Origin: Clostridium ganghwense
GTDB lineage: Bacteria; Bacillota; Clostridia; Clostridiales; Clostridiaceae
Assembly (NCBI RefSeq): GCF_026735165.1
Contig: NZ_JAPQES010000001.1
Span: forward strand, 1,054,001 to 1,118,000
Direction: 5' to 3'
DNA: 64,000 nt
The notes below the pieces were generated by a model. That model was given only the letters and a program-made list of their open reading frames with translations, did no database searches and was not told the DNA's origin. Below are positions 53,347 to 63,109 of the stretch, piece by piece. The number at the start of each line of letters is the position of its first letter. Within the stretch, counting starts at the first letter, position 1. The position numbers and the translations under genes are program-made.

Positions 53347-54244
53347 ACATATTAATTTTTTCTAAAAACTCTCCTACCTTTTCATCATATTGTTCTTTAT
53401 TCTTCCAGTAAGCTTGTGCATGAGCTGCATTAGGTGCTATGTATATATCCTTTATACCCTTTTTCACAGAATACATTTCTTTACTCATACTTGTTGGAAC
53501 AAAATCATCATTCTCTCCATGTATAAATAAAATAGGTGTTTCTACATTCTCTAAAGCTTTTATTGGAGAAACTTCAGTAAATCTCCACCCTGCTCTTATC
53601 TTGATTATAAAACTTACTAAGTTAAGTAAAAGAGGTATCTTTTCTAATTTATATTTGAGTTTTAATTGATGCTTCATCAATACATTCATATCTGAATAGG
53701 CACAATCTGCAATACAAAATTTAATCCTTGGGTCTATAGCCACATTTTCAAGTACAATTCCTCCTCCCATAGACTCTCCATGTAGCCCAACTTTGCATTT
53801 CTCTCCAAACCTTTGAAATATCCAATCTGTCCATGCCTTTAAATCGTCTTTTTCATAATACCCAAAAGAAGTATTCTTTCCTCCACTTAATCCATGATAT
53901 CTATGATTATATATTAAAACATTAAAATCTCTTTTTAAAAATAAGTTCATATATTTTATAGAACTGTATAAAGAACATGTAAAACCATGACAGATAATAA
54001 TAAATTTTTTAGAATCTTTAACTGAAAAAAATAATCCTTGAAGTTTATAACCATGAAGTGAATCAATATAAACTTCTTCCTTTTCCAGCTTATTAAAATC
54101 TTTCTCTATTATCTTACCTCTTTGTATTTCCCTATCATACATTTCTTCATAACTAATTTTTTTAGGATATATGATAAGATTAGAAAAATATATTCCTATA
54201 ATAATAATGATTAAAAATATTATTATTATTATACTCCACACCAT
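53345..54244 (-). CDS. Membrane-anchored alpha/beta hydrolase
   Basis: 299 residues. Residues 3-22 (WSIIIIIFLIIIIIGIYFSN) are a membrane anchor. The hydrolase fold has FIIICHGFTCS (oxyanion), YNHRYHGLSGG, GLHGESMGGGI with the nucleophile Ser, GENDDFVP with the Asp and PNAAHAQAY with the His. It resembles B. subtilis YqkD-type proteins. The substrate is unknown. Confidence 0.87.
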   Translation of the reverse strand: MVWSIIIIIFLIIIIIGIYFSNLIIYPKKISYEEMYDREIQRGKIIEKDFNKLEKEEVYIDSLHGYKLQGLFFSVKDSKKFIIICHGFTCSLYSSIKYMNLFLKRDFNVLIYNHRYHGLSGGKNTSFGYYEKDDLKAWTDWIFQRFGEKCKVGLHGESMGGGIVLENVAIDPRIKFCIADCAYSDMNVLMKHQLKLKYKLEKIPLLLNLVSFIIKIRAGWRFTEVSPIKALENVETPILFIHGENDDFVPTSMSKEMYSVKKGIKDIYIAPNAAHAQAYWKNKEQYDEKVGEFLEKINM

Positions 54245-54304
54245 TTCGCTCTCCCCCCTATATATTGTTTAGATTATTTTTATTGTCTTAAATTTCACTT
54301 TAAA

Positions 54305-54338
54305 AAGAAGCTAGTATAAAATTATCTACTAGCTTCTT
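54305..54338 (-). terminator. Terminator of the aromatic operon
   Basis: AAGAAGCTAGTA (54305-54316) pairs perfectly with TACTAGCTTCTT (54327-54338), followed on the minus strand by TTTTT. It lies just after aroQ. Confidence 0.85.
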
Positions 54339-54341
54339 CTC

Positions 54342-54785
54342 TTAAATCTTATTCTCTTTTCTCATATTAATCAACCCCTGAATAGCCATAACATAACCAT
54401 AACTTCCAAATCCGCAAATTTGTCCAATACATGCTGGTGCTGTAACTGATTTATGTCTATATTCTTCTCTCGCATGAATATTACTTATATGTACTTCTAC
54501 GGTTGGAATTTTTACAGCCATTAAAGCATCATAAATTGCTATGCTATAGTGAGTATATGCCCCCGGATTTATTATAATTCCATCGTATTTATTATAAGCT
54601 TCTTGTATATAGTTTATTATTTCTCCCTCTATATTACTTTGTACTATATCTATTTCCTGATTTAGTTCTTTACCTTTTTCCTTTAAGTATTCACACATAC
54701 CTTCATAAGTTTTACTTCCATATATATGTTTTTCCCTAATTCCTAGCATATTAAGATTAGGTCCATTTATTATCAATATTCTCAA
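54342..54785 (-). CDS. aroQ: 3-dehydroquinate dehydratase, type II
   Basis: 147 residues. RILIINGPNLNMLGIREKHIYG (with the catalytic Tyr following), NSNIEGEIINYIQEA-like QSNIEGEIINYI, NPGAYTHYSIAIYDAL and VEVHISNIHAREEYRHKS are the type II family blocks. It converts dehydroquinate to dehydroshikimate, the third step to chorismate. I place the start at TTG 54785, 6 bases after AAGGGGTG; a GTG 3 codons upstream overlaps that site. Last gene of the operon. Confidence 0.95.
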   Translation of the reverse strand: MRILIINGPNLNMLGIREKHIYGSKTYEGMCEYLKEKGKELNQEIDIVQSNIEGEIINYIQEAYNKYDGIIINPGAYTHYSIAIYDALMAVKIPTVEVHISNIHAREEYRHKSVTAPACIGQICGFGSYGYVMAIQGLINMRKENKI

Positions 54786-54824
54786 GAATTTCACCCCTTT
54801 CTTGTAAATTATATTTTTTATATT

Positions 54825-55331
54825 CTAAATTTCTTTTAAATATGATATAATCTTCTCCTTGGCGTCTTTAATACTTCCATCATTTATTATTTCATAATTA
54901 CAATACTTTTTATATAAATGATATCTTTCCTCATAAAGCTTATACAATTTTTCTTTTCCACTTATCAACAGTGGACGGCTAAAGATATCCACATCTGTGA
55001 ATATCTTTTCAATCGATCTGTTGATAAAAATAACGATTCCGTTAGATTGTAGCAATTGTATATTTTCAGAATTTTTAACCACTCCACCACCAGTAGCTAT
55101 AATTTGAGGACATTTTCTACTTACTTCCTCCACAACCTCACTCTCAATTTGTCTAAAATACGCCTCTCCACTTTTAAAAATCTCAGGAATACTTTGCCCT
55201 GTTTTTTCAACTATATACTCATCTATATCACAAAAGTTCATATTCAATTCTTTAGCTAATTCTTTTCCTATAGTACTTTTTCCACAGCCTGGCATTCCTA
55301 TTAACACTATATTTTTATCTAAATCTCTCAT
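54825..55331 (-). CDS. aroK: Shikimate kinase
   Basis: 168 residues. GMPGCGKSTIGKELA (12-26) is the ATP loop, DIDEYIVEKTG with ...FRQIESEVV the shikimate-binding part, ATGGGVV the Walker B-like loop, and FSRPLL the lid Arg. It phosphorylates shikimate at the 3-hydroxyl. It has a good ATG start and lies between aroE and aroQ. Confidence 0.95.
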   Translation of the reverse strand: MRDLDKNIVLIGMPGCGKSTIGKELAKELNMNFCDIDEYIVEKTGQSIPEIFKSGEAYFRQIESEVVEEVSRKCPQIIATGGGVVKNSENIQLLQSNGIVIFINRSIEKIFTDVDIFSRPLLISGKEKLYKLYEERYHLYKKYCNYEIINDGSIKDAKEKIISYLKEI

Positions 55332-55357
55332 ATTCTTACCCCATTATTAATTAAGTT

Positions 55358-56170
55358 CTATAGTTTACTATCTACAATACTATGAATTTTATCCACAATT
55401 TTACTATCCACTTTTATACTGTTCCACAATTCCTCCGCCTTTACTGCTTGATCAACAAGCATATATAAACCATTTATCACTTTTAATCCCGTTTCTTTTG
55501 CATACTTTAAAAATAAAGTTTCCTTTGGATTATATATTAAATCAATAGCTATATTAAATTTTGAAATAATATCTTTACTTAATGGAGAATTTTCAATATT
55601 AGGATACATACCACAAGGAGTAGAATTAATAACTATATCCAAACGATTTACACTATTAAGTTCTTCATAAGATATTACTTTAAAGTCCTTAAATTTTGTC
55701 TTGCCCTCTTCTTTATTTCTGCTAACTAAAATAACTTCATCCACACCATTATCAATAAGATATTGAAGTACTGCTCTTGCTGCACCACCAGTTCCTAGAA
55801 TTACTGCCACCTTATTATTTAGGTTTACATTAAACCTATTAAGCATCATACCAAAACCATAATAGTCAGTGTTGTACCCTATACTTTTTCCATTTTTTAA
55901 GCATATAGTATTCACTGCACCTATCTTTTCAGCTTCTTCTGAAATACTATCTAAAAACTTCATAACTTCAACCTTATAAGGTATAGTTACATTTACACCT
56001 CTTACTTTAAGTGCTTTTAATCCAGCTACCGCATCCACTAAATTTTTTTTTTCAACCTCGAAAAGTTGATAATGTCCATCTATTGATATTTTCTTAAAAA
56101 TTTCAGAATGTATTTGTGGTGAAAAGCTGTGAGTTAGTTTTTCTCCTAAAAGACCATATAAACTTTTCAA
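55358..56170 (-). CDS. aroE: Shikimate dehydrogenase
   Basis: 270 residues. YGLLGEKLTHSFSPQIHSE (shikimate site), VTIPYKVEVM (with the catalytic Lys), GAVNTI, GYNTDYYGF and the NADP loop LGTGGAARAVL. NSTPCGMYPN and GLYMLVDQAV close the protein. It reduces dehydroshikimate with NADPH. The start is TTG at 56170, 6 bases after GGGGAGG. The extra 7 codons of the frame cover that site. Confidence 0.95.
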   Translation of the reverse strand: MKSLYGLLGEKLTHSFSPQIHSEIFKKISIDGHYQLFEVEKKNLVDAVAGLKALKVRGVNVTIPYKVEVMKFLDSISEEAEKIGAVNTICLKNGKSIGYNTDYYGFGMMLNRFNVNLNNKVAVILGTGGAARAVLQYLIDNGVDEVILVSRNKEEGKTKFKDFKVISYEELNSVNRLDIVINSTPCGMYPNIENSPLSKDIISKFNIAIDLIYNPKETLFLKYAKETGLKVINGLYMLVDQAVKAEELWNSIKVDSKIVDKIHSIVDSKL

Positions 56171-56194
56171 CTTATTCCTCCCCTTTTTCAATAA

Positions 56195-57349
56195 CTAACC
56201 ATTATTATGCGCTTTATAATTACCAAGTAATTTAAAATCACAGCTATTATTTTTAATTAATTCAATTGCATCCTTTACAACTTCATCATTTAAATTACCT
56301 TCAAAATCAATATAAAAAAAATACTCCCAAGACCTACCTACAATAGGTCTTGACTCTATTTTTAACATACTTAAATTATTTTCTGCAAAGATACTTAAAA
56401 TATTATACAAAGAACCTGCTTTGTGAGGAAGTGTGAATAAAATACTAATTTTATTGTAGTCATCCTCTAATTCTAAATTTTTACCTATAATTATGAACCT
56501 AGTGTAATTATTTTTATTATGATTTATATTAGGTTTAATTATGTTCAACCCATACACTTCAGCTGCTTTTTTACTTCCTATGGCAACCTTATGTTTACAA
56601 TTTTCATTTTTTATTAGCTCAGCACTAGTTGCTGTATTTTTATAGGGTATACATTTCCATTCAGGATAATTTTTTAGAAATTCGCTGCTTTGGCTAAAAG
56701 CTTGGGAATGAGAATACGCTTCCTTTATGTCTTCTATTTTACTTCCCTTTATTCCCAATAAATTATGGTCTACTTTTATAATTCTTTCTCCAACTATAAA
56801 AAATCCATATTCTCTTAAAAGGTCATATATTTCTGCTATTCCTCCAGTAGATGAATTTTCAATAGGAAGAACTCCATAATCTATTTCATCCTTCTTTAAT
56901 GCTTCAAAAACATCTTCAAAATTCTCTACATTATACGTAGGTATATCTTCTCTAAAATACTCTAAAAGTGCCTGTTCACTAAATGATCCCTTTACACCTT
57001 GAAACCCTATCTTAATTTTCTCTTTTTTAGGTGAACGCGCTGAAAATTTCAGTTGATTATCTTTTAAATAAGAATTATATTGAAAAAGTTCTTTTGATTG
57101 AAGCTTTCTGCTAATACTCATGGTACTTTTTAAAAATTCTCCTAAGGCTCCTTTAAAGCTCTTATTTTCTAAATGGTGTATATTCTTTTCTACAACTTCA
57201 TCTTCTCTATTTTTATTTAATATAGGTATACTATTGTTTTTTTTGTATTGTGCTACCTTTAATACAGTTTTCATTCTCTTCTCAAATAATTTTGTTAATT
57301 CTTCATCTATAGTATCAATTTCTTTTCTTAGCCTTTCTAATTCCTTCAA
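56195..57349 (-). CDS. pheA: Bifunctional chorismate mutase/prephenate dehydratase (P-protein)
   Basis: 384 residues. The AroQ-type chorismate mutase comes first (1-90, LERLRKEIDTIDEELTKLFEKR, with INREDEV-like LNKNREDEVV). The prephenate dehydratase follows (about 110-290, GVKGSFSEQALLEYF, LPIENSSTGGIAEIYDLL, NYTRFIIIG). The C-terminal ACT domain (ISILFTLPHKAGSLYNILS, then SRPIVGRSWEYFFYIDFEG) should bind Phe for feedback inhibition. It makes phenylpyruvate. I start at TTG 57349 behind AAAGGGGGATG. The 43 upstream codons of the frame lie in the aroC gap and end and have no ribosome site. Confidence 0.93.
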   Translation of the reverse strand: MKELERLRKEIDTIDEELTKLFEKRMKTVLKVAQYKKNNSIPILNKNREDEVVEKNIHHLENKSFKGALGEFLKSTMSISRKLQSKELFQYNSYLKDNQLKFSARSPKKEKIKIGFQGVKGSFSEQALLEYFREDIPTYNVENFEDVFEALKKDEIDYGVLPIENSSTGGIAEIYDLLREYGFFIVGERIIKVDHNLLGIKGSKIEDIKEAYSHSQAFSQSSEFLKNYPEWKCIPYKNTATSAELIKNENCKHKVAIGSKKAAEVYGLNIIKPNINHNKNNYTRFIIIGKNLELEDDYNKISILFTLPHKAGSLYNILSIFAENNLSMLKIESRPIVGRSWEYFFYIDFEGNLNDEVVKDAIELIKNNSCDFKLLGNYKAHNNG

Positions 57350-57402
57350 AATACATCCCCCTTTCCCCCTATAATTTGTCACTATTTTATTTCTTAAAAT
57401 TT

Positions 57403-58479
57403 TTACTGTGAAATCAAATCTAGTATTCCCATAGCAGTTACTGCTTCTACCACCGGTACAGCCCTTTGAACAATACATGGATCATGTCGTCCTTCTATTT
57501 CAATAGTAGTATTCTCTTTTGTTTCTATATTTATTGTTCTTTGAACTTTTGCTATAGACGGAGTAGGCTTAAATGCTGCTCTAAATATTATAGGCATTGA
57601 GTTTGTAATTCCGCCTAGTATACCTCCATTATTATTGGTATAGGTCTTTACTTTCCCCTCTTCTATACAAATTTCATCATTTGCCTTTGAGCCTCTCATT
57701 TTTGAAATATCGAATCCAGCTCCAAATTCAACTCCCTTTACAGCAGGAATTGAAAAAAGAAGATGAGATAGAACACTTTCTACAGAGTTGAAAAATGGTG
57801 AACCTATTCCCGTAGGAAGATTTAATACTGCACATTCAACTATACCACCTAAAGAATCCTTCTCCTCTTTTGCTTTTAATATCTCATTCTTCATCTTTAA
57901 TCCTATTTCTTCATTTATTACAGCAAATTCCTTATAAGAAAGTTCTTTAAGCAGCTCTTTTTCTATATTTACTCCATCAAAATATTCTTCTTCTATTTCA
58001 CCTATACTCTTTATATGACTTCCTATTGCAATACCTTTTTTTCTTAAAATCTGCTTTGCTACAGCTCCAGCAAAGACTATAGGTGCAGTAAGTCTTCCTG
58101 AAAAGTGTCCTCCTCCTCTATAATCATTAAAACCGCTGTATCTAATATTACCTGTATAATCAGCATGAGATGGTCTCATAATATTTTTTATCTTTGTATA
58201 ATCTTTCGAACGCTTATCGCTATTTCTAATTATTGCACATAGAGGAGTTCCTGTTGTTCTATTATTAAAATATCCACTTAAAATTTCAAATTCATCTTTT
58301 TCATTTCTTGCAGTAGACATTTTATTTCTTCCTGGTGCACGTCTTCTCATCTCTCTATTTATTTCTTCTATATCTAACTCTATTCCAGACTCAAGCCCAT
58401 CTATAGTTATTCCTATAGCTTCTCCATGAGATTCACCAAAAATAGAAAATCTTATATTATTTCCCCAGATTCCACTCAT
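57403..58479 (-). CDS. aroC: Chorismate synthase
   Basis: 358 residues. [80 protein letters not shown] and [16 protein letters not shown] are all present, the full FMN-dependent chorismate synthase set. It converts EPSP to chorismate, the last common step. The ATG start lies inside the end of aroA (23-base overlap), so translation is coupled. Confidence 0.97.
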   Translation of the reverse strand: MSGIWGNNIRFSIFGESHGEAIGITIDGLESGIELDIEEINREMRRRAPGRNKMSTARNEKDEFEILSGYFNNRTTGTPLCAIIRNSDKRSKDYTKIKNIMRPSHADYTGNIRYSGFNDYRGGGHFSGRLTAPIVFAGAVAKQILRKKGIAIGSHIKSIGEIEEEYFDGVNIEKELLKELSYKEFAVINEEIGLKMKNEILKAKEEKDSLGGIVECAVLNLPTGIGSPFFNSVESVLSHLLFSIPAVKGVEFGAGFDISKMRGSKANDEICIEEGKVKTYTNNNGGILGGITNSMPIIFRAAFKPTPSIAKVQRTINIETKENTTIEIEGRHDPCIVQRAVPVVEAVTAMGILDLISQ

Positions 58480-59809
58480 CTATTTTTCCTCCTAGATTCT
58501 TAAAATCTGTCCAAAAATCTGGATAAGATTTTTTTACTGCATCACTATTCGTTATTATAAGTGGTTCCTCACATTTTATAGAGGCAACCGCCATTGCCAT
58601 GGCTATTCTATGGTCGTTCCAGCTATCTACTTTTCCACCTTTTAAGCTTTTTTTACCTCTAATTATTAAGCCATCCTCTAATTCTTCAACATCTCCACCT
58701 ATTTTATTAAGTTCAGATGCTATTGCATTTAATCTATCACACTCTTTTATACGAAGTCTCTTTGCATTAACTATCTTTGTAGTTCCTTCGCTTAAAGCTG
58801 CCATAACAGTAAGTACAGGAACAAGATCTGGACATTCTGAAGCATCAATAACTATACCTTTTGTACTAGATGACTTAGCCTCTATGTAATTCTTATTTAT
58901 AGATATATCTGCCCCCATTTTCTTTAATATATCTACAATAACCTTATCTCCTTGCAGCGAATTAATATTTAAATCTTCACATTTTAAGCTATCTCCTAAC
59001 GCACCGGCTACAAGCCAAAAAGCTACTTGTGAAAAATCTCCTTCAACTCTGTAATCTCTATTACTATACTTTTGATTTCCCTTTATATAAAATTCTTTAT
59101 AATCTTTATTTTCTATTTTTACTCCAAACTTATTTAATGTATCAATTGTTAAATCTACATATCCTTTAGACTCTAATTCTGTAGTTATTATTATTTTAGA
59201 ATCTCCATCTAAAAGTGGAAGTGCAAACATAAGCCCTGTTATAAATTGCGAACTTATATCCCCTTTTACTCTAAACTCACCTGGTTTTAACCCACCTTTT
59301 ATTTTTAATGGAAGCTCTCCATTATTTGTTTCATAATATATATTTTGTTTTTCAAATATTTCATAATATACATCTAAAGGACGAGAAACTAATTTTCCTC
59401 TTCCCTTAAAAGTAACTTCACCTTCTGCAAGCAAAGCTATTGGAATTAAGAATCTCAAAGTAGAACCAGATTCTATGCAATCCACAGTATTATTTAATAG
59501 AGATAATTGTTCATTTCCTTTTATATTTAACCTTACCCTTTTCTCAGCTTGTGTATTCTTCTCTTCTTTTATATTTTCTTCTTTTATATTTTCTTCTTTT
59601 ATATTTTCTTCTTTTACCTTTATCTCTACTCCTAACCCTTCCATAGCTTTAGATGTAGCTGTAATATCATCAGAAAATATAATATTATCTATATTACTTT
59701 CTCCTTCTGCAAATCCTGCACATATTACCGCTCTATGTGCCAAACTCTTTGAAGGAGGAACTTTTACATTTCCTTTTAATACCCCTGGATAAATTATTAC
59801 ACTCTCCAA
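58457..59809 (-). CDS. aroA: EPSP synthase (3-phosphoshikimate 1-carboxyvinyltransferase)
   Basis: 450 residues, about 20 longer than most. [19 protein letters not shown] and [14 protein letters not shown] (with Gly and Arg at the PEP site), [60 protein letters not shown] and [15 protein letters not shown] are typical. It transfers enolpyruvyl from PEP to shikimate-3-phosphate. The extra length is three KEENI units (about residues 69-84) encoded by a 15-bp repeat. TTG start at 59809, with GGAG 8 bases before. Confidence 0.96.
   Translation of the reverse strand: MESVIIYPGVLKGNVKVPPSKSLAHRAVICAGFAEGESNIDNIIFSDDITATSKAMEGLGVEIKVKEENIKEENIKEENIKEEKNTQAEKRVRLNIKGNEQLSLLNNTVDCIESGSTLRFLIPIALLAEGEVTFKGRGKLVSRPLDVYYEIFEKQNIYYETNNGELPLKIKGGLKPGEFRVKGDISSQFITGLMFALPLLDGDSKIIITTELESKGYVDLTIDTLNKFGVKIENKDYKEFYIKGNQKYSNRDYRVEGDFSQVAFWLVAGALGDSLKCEDLNINSLQGDKVIVDILKKMGADISINKNYIEAKSSSTKGIVIDASECPDLVPVLTVMAALSEGTTKIVNAKRLRIKECDRLNAIASELNKIGGDVEELEDGLIIRGKKSLKGGKVDSWNDHRIAMAMAVASIKCEEPLIITNSDAVKKSYPDFWTDFKNLGGKIDEWNLGK
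59562..59616 (-). repeat. 15-bp tandem repeat inside aroA
   Basis: Three perfect copies and a partial fourth of TCTTCTTTTATATTT (plus strand). The unit is a multiple of 3, so changes in copy number keep the aroA frame and only lengthen or shorten a KEENI linker. Confidence 0.9.
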
Positions 59810-59822
59810 CTCATCATCTCCT

Positions 59823-60884
59823 TTAAATAAATTTAATGATTTCTTCCTTATTTATCTTTTTTATAACCCCTTCTCCTATATAATTAAGAAGTATTACATT
59901 AATAAATTCTCCTTTATTTTTCTTATCTAAGTTTATAGCTTCTAATATTTTATCTTTATCTTCAAAATTAATTTTGTATTGTAATTTATACTTTTTCAGT
60001 ATGTGCTTTATATTTTCACAAGTTCCTTTTTTAGTTATACCCATATCTTCACTTTTTTTAGTTATAGCATACATCCCTAAAGCTACAGCCTCTCCATGAG
60101 TATATTTTTCAAAATTAAAATACTTCTCAATAGCATGCCCTATAGTATGCCCAAAATTTAAAAGCATTCTATCTCCTGTATCCTTCTCATCCTTTTCTAC
60201 TACTTCTTTTTTTATGCTGCAGCAGGCATAGATTATATCTTCCATATGATAAAATAAGTCTTCTTCTCCATCATACTTTAATAAATCATCAAATAAATTC
60301 TTATCTTTTATACACCCATACTTTATTACTTCTGCCATCCCATCATATAAAAATCTTTTATCTAATGTTTTTAATACATTAGGGTCTATAAATACAGCCT
60401 TCGGATGATAAAAATTTCCTACTAAATTTTTGCCTCTAGGTAAGTCTACTGCAACTTTTCCTCCTATACTACTGTCTATCTGAGCTAAAAGTGAAGTTGG
60501 TATTTGAATAAAAGGAATACCTCGCAGCAAGGTAGCTGCTGCGAATCCTGTTAAATCACCTATAACTCCTCCACCAAGAGCAATTATTAAGTCTCCTCTT
60601 GTAATTCCAAAATCTAATAATTTATCATAAACTTTTAATAATACATCAAATGATTTGCTCTTTTCACCTGGTTTTAATACAATTTTGAACACTTCAAAAT
60701 TATTCTCTTCTAACTTATTTTTTACTTTCTCTCCATAAAACTTATCTACATTTTCATCTGTTATTATTGCAATCTTTTTATTTGTGGATATCTTTTTTAT
60801 CTCTTCTCCTATAGAATCAATCAAACCCTTTTTAATATAGATAGGATAACTATTTTCAATAAGATTTATCCCAAGTTCCTTCAA
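59823..60884 (-). CDS. aroB: 3-dehydroquinate synthase
   Basis: 353 residues. The NAD block [72 protein letters not shown] (metal Glu) and [11 protein letters not shown] (metal His) with [11 protein letters not shown] are complete. It cyclises DAHP to dehydroquinate. The start is TTG at 60884, directly after the tyrA stop, with AAAGGAG 9 bases before. Confidence 0.96.
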   Translation of the reverse strand: MKELGINLIENSYPIYIKKGLIDSIGEEIKKISTNKKIAIITDENVDKFYGEKVKNKLEENNFEVFKIVLKPGEKSKSFDVLLKVYDKLLDFGITRGDLIIALGGGVIGDLTGFAAATLLRGIPFIQIPTSLLAQIDSSIGGKVAVDLPRGKNLVGNFYHPKAVFIDPNVLKTLDKRFLYDGMAEVIKYGCIKDKNLFDDLLKYDGEEDLFYHMEDIIYACCSIKKEVVEKDEKDTGDRMLLNFGHTIGHAIEKYFNFEKYTHGEAVALGMYAITKKSEDMGITKKGTCENIKHILKKYKLQYKINFEDKDKILEAINLDKKNKGEFINVILLNYIGEGVIKKINKEEIIKFI

Positions 60885-61736
60885 CTAGGACATCTCCTTT
60901 CGCTTCTTGCTTGCTTTTTCCATAATTTCTGAAAGTAATTCTTTTTCTTCATTTATTATAGCATTTTTAATCTTTTTTATATTTTCTTCAAATATTTCTA
61001 TTTCCCTGACTAAGTTTTCTTTATTTCCTGTAAAAAGCTCAGTCCACAAATCAGAATTAATCTGTGCAATTCTTGTAAGCTCTCTATAGCTATCCCCTGT
61101 AAATAATCCTGTCTCTACTCCTAAATTATCACTATTAACCAAAGATACTGCTATAACATGTGGAAGTTGACTTGTAAACCCTATAATTTTATCATGTTTT
61201 TCTGGACTAATACTCATTACGTTTTTAAATCCTATTTTTTTTACAAGCTCTTCTACAAATCTCAAATTTTTTTCTTTATTTCTTTCTGTAGGAGTTATTA
61301 TATAATTAGCTCCTTTAAATACATCCTTTGATGCAAACTTTAATCCTTTCTGCTCACGTCCTGCCATTGGATGTCCAAAAACAAAATCTATATCATCTCT
61401 CAATATACTATTTACTTCTTTTATAAATTCACTTTTAATTCCTGTTACATCGGTAATTACCGCTCCATTTTTAAAATTATTAATATTGTCTTTCACAAAT
61501 TTTTCAACTAATTTAGGGTATAAGCATATTATTACTAAATCTGATTCTTTTAAAGGAATATCTGCCTCTAAATATCCTTTATCTATAATCCCTATTTTTT
61601 CAGCATCATCAATAGCTTTTTCATCTATATCTACAGCATAAATTTTCTTAGGATTTAATTCTTTAAGAGCCATGGCATAAGACCCACCTATGAGTCCTAA
61701 GCCAATAATAGTAATATTTAAATCTAACTTATCCAC
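60885..61736 (-). CDS. tyrA: Prephenate dehydrogenase
   Basis: 283 residues. ITIIGLGLIGGSYAMALKEL is the NAD loop. FGHPMAGREQKGLKFAS (substrate block with the catalytic His), SQLPHVIAVSLV and GLFTGDSYRELTRIAQI follow. It makes 4-hydroxyphenylpyruvate for Tyr. It has no ACT domain, so feedback control by that route is absent. The start is GTG at 61736, 6 bases after GGAGGGG. The frame's ATG overlaps that site and the aroF stop. Confidence 0.94.
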   Translation of the reverse strand: MDKLDLNITIIGLGLIGGSYAMALKELNPKKIYAVDIDEKAIDDAEKIGIIDKGYLEADIPLKESDLVIICLYPKLVEKFVKDNINNFKNGAVITDVTGIKSEFIKEVNSILRDDIDFVFGHPMAGREQKGLKFASKDVFKGANYIITPTERNKEKNLRFVEELVKKIGFKNVMSISPEKHDKIIGFTSQLPHVIAVSLVNSDNLGVETGLFTGDSYRELTRIAQINSDLWTELFTGNKENLVREIEIFEENIKKIKNAIINEEKELLSEIMEKASKKRKEMS

Positions 61737-61750
61737 ATATATCCCCTCCA

Positions 61751-62764
61751 TTAGATTTCTTTATCCACAGCTTGTGCAACTACTCTTAATGAATTCATCA
61801 ATGAGTCGAATTTTTCTGGTTTTAATGATTGTGCTCCATCACTTTTTGCATTTACTGGATCATTGTGTACTTCTATCATAAGTCCATCTGCTCCAACTGC
61901 TACTGCTGCTTTAGCTAAAGGTTCTACAAGCCACCACATTCCTCCAGCATGACTTGGGTCTATTATTATAGGCAAGTGACTTAATTTTTTTATTACAGGT
62001 ACAGCACTTAAATCCAGTGTATTTCTTGTATATGTTTCAAAAGTTCTTATTCCTCTTTCACAAAGAATTACATTGTCATTCCCCTCTGACATTATATATT
62101 CTGCGGACATTAAGAATTCTTCAATAGTAGCTGATAGACCTCTTTTTAAAAGAATTGGTTTTTTTGTTTTTCCAAGCTCCTTTAAAAGATCAAAGTTCTG
62201 CATATTCCTTGCACCTACTTGTATTATGTCAACATCTTCAACAAATCTTTCTACCAATTTTGGAGACATAATCTCAGTAACTATAGGTAATCCAGTTTTT
62301 TCTCTTGCTGCCTTTAATATTTCTAATCCTCTTTCTCTCATGCCTTGGAAGCTGTATGGTGAAGTTCTTGGCTTGAAGGCACCTCCTCTTAAAAAACCTG
62401 CCCCTGATTCTTTAATTTTTTCAGCAATTCCTATAAGCTGTTCTTCACTTTCTACTGAACAAGGCCCTGCCATTACAGCAAGCTTAGTATCCCCAATAAT
62501 TCTATCTCTTACTTGAATTTTAGTACCCTCTGGATGGAAAAGTCTATTTGCCTTTTTGTAAGGTTCTTGTACATGTAATACTTTATCAACATCTTCATCT
62601 GCCCCAATTTGACTTGGATTAATTGCACTTGTATCCCCTAATAAGCCAAGAACACAATATTTATCTCCCTGCCAAAGATTAACTTTAATTCCTCTCCCAC
62701 TTAATTTTACCTTTATTTCTTCAATTCTTTCCTTTGATGTACTAGGTTTCATTACAATAATCAT
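61751..62764 (-). CDS. aroF: 3-deoxy-7-phosphoheptulonate (DAHP) synthase
   Basis: 337 residues, the small AroF/AroA(I)beta type with an N-terminal FDL-like regulatory region (MIIVMKPSTSKERIEEIKVK). The barrel has MAGPCSVESEEQL, LRGGAFKPRTSPYSFQGM, PIVTEIMSP, QVGARNMQNFDLL, PILLKRGLS, ILCERGIRTFE, PIIIDPSHAGG and LMIEVHNDP. It condenses PEP and erythrose-4-phosphate, the entry step. First gene of the operon, behind the attenuator. The ribosome site is GGGAGG. Confidence 0.97.
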   Translation of the reverse strand: MIIVMKPSTSKERIEEIKVKLSGRGIKVNLWQGDKYCVLGLLGDTSAINPSQIGADEDVDKVLHVQEPYKKANRLFHPEGTKIQVRDRIIGDTKLAVMAGPCSVESEEQLIGIAEKIKESGAGFLRGGAFKPRTSPYSFQGMRERGLEILKAAREKTGLPIVTEIMSPKLVERFVEDVDIIQVGARNMQNFDLLKELGKTKKPILLKRGLSATIEEFLMSAEYIMSEGNDNVILCERGIRTFETYTRNTLDLSAVPVIKKLSHLPIIIDPSHAGGMWWLVEPLAKAAVAVGADGLMIEVHNDPVNAKSDGAQSLKPEKFDSLMNSLRVVAQAVDKEI

Positions 62765-62805
62765 AAAATAGCCTCCCTTTTATATTTTTATAAAATTTTA
62801 TAAAA

Positions 62806-62922
62806 AAAGAAGACTCATTAATGAGTCTTCTTTAAAAAACTTATTATTATATAAATTGTACAGTTAATAAACTATTTATTACAATTTAGATACAATAATT
62901 ATATATACTAAGCCACTCATTA
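62806..62922 (-). terminator. Attenuator of the aromatic operon: terminator with competing anti-terminator
   Basis: The 28-base palindrome at 62806-62833 (AAAGAAGACTCATT/AATGAGTCTTCTTT), followed by T residues, ends transcription ahead of aroF. Its 5' arm ACTCATTA (62819-62826) is also complementary to TAATGAGT at 62915-62922, inside the leader peptide gene, giving an anti-terminator. A further stem AAATTGT/ACAATTT (62853-62859/62881-62887) spans the leader stop codon. Confidence 0.8.
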
Positions 62923-63035
62923 GAAATAGGAATTTTTATTTTTTTGCAGAACCAAAAGCCAGCGCTAAAGTAAAAGCCCAAGCTAAAGTAAAAATAAAAT
63001 TGTTCTACTATTCCCTTTCCAATAAGATTTTGCAT
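62886..63035 (-). CDS. Aromatic leader peptide (attenuation)
   Basis: ATG at 63033-63035 behind GGAGG. It encodes 49 residues, of which residues 13-29 read FYFYFSLGFYFSAGFWF, and another Trp and two Tyr follow. That is 14 aromatic residues in 49, with all three kinds. The position is between a strong promoter (63082-63109) and the aroF terminator, as in trp/phe attenuation leaders. Shortage of charged tRNA for Phe, Tyr or Trp would stall ribosomes and favour read-through. The peptide itself probably has no other job. Confidence 0.88.
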   Translation of the reverse strand: MQNLIGKGIVEQFYFYFSLGFYFSAGFWFCKKIKIPISNEWLSIYNYCI

Positions 63036-63081
63036 TTGATTTTTCCTCCAATTTTTATCTGAATTTTAGTTATTGTGTTAA

Positions 63082-63109
63082 ATTATATCACTTTTTTTCA
63101 TCATGTCAA
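63082..63109 (-). promoter_or_regulatory. Promoter of the aromatic operon
   Basis: TTGACA (63104-63109), 16 bases, TATAAT (63082-63087) with TG before the -10 region, on the minus strand. Both boxes are perfect consensus. Confidence 0.85.

Noticed and set aside
57350-57478. 43-residue N-terminal extension of PheA
   Set aside because: The codons lie in the aroC-pheA gap and aroC end without a ribosome site; TTG at 57349 has AAAGGGGG before it and begins the chorismate mutase domain.
62765-63081. T-box riboswitch before aroF
   Set aside because: No T-box sequence or specifier stem is present; the leader peptide with aromatic codons explains the terminator better.
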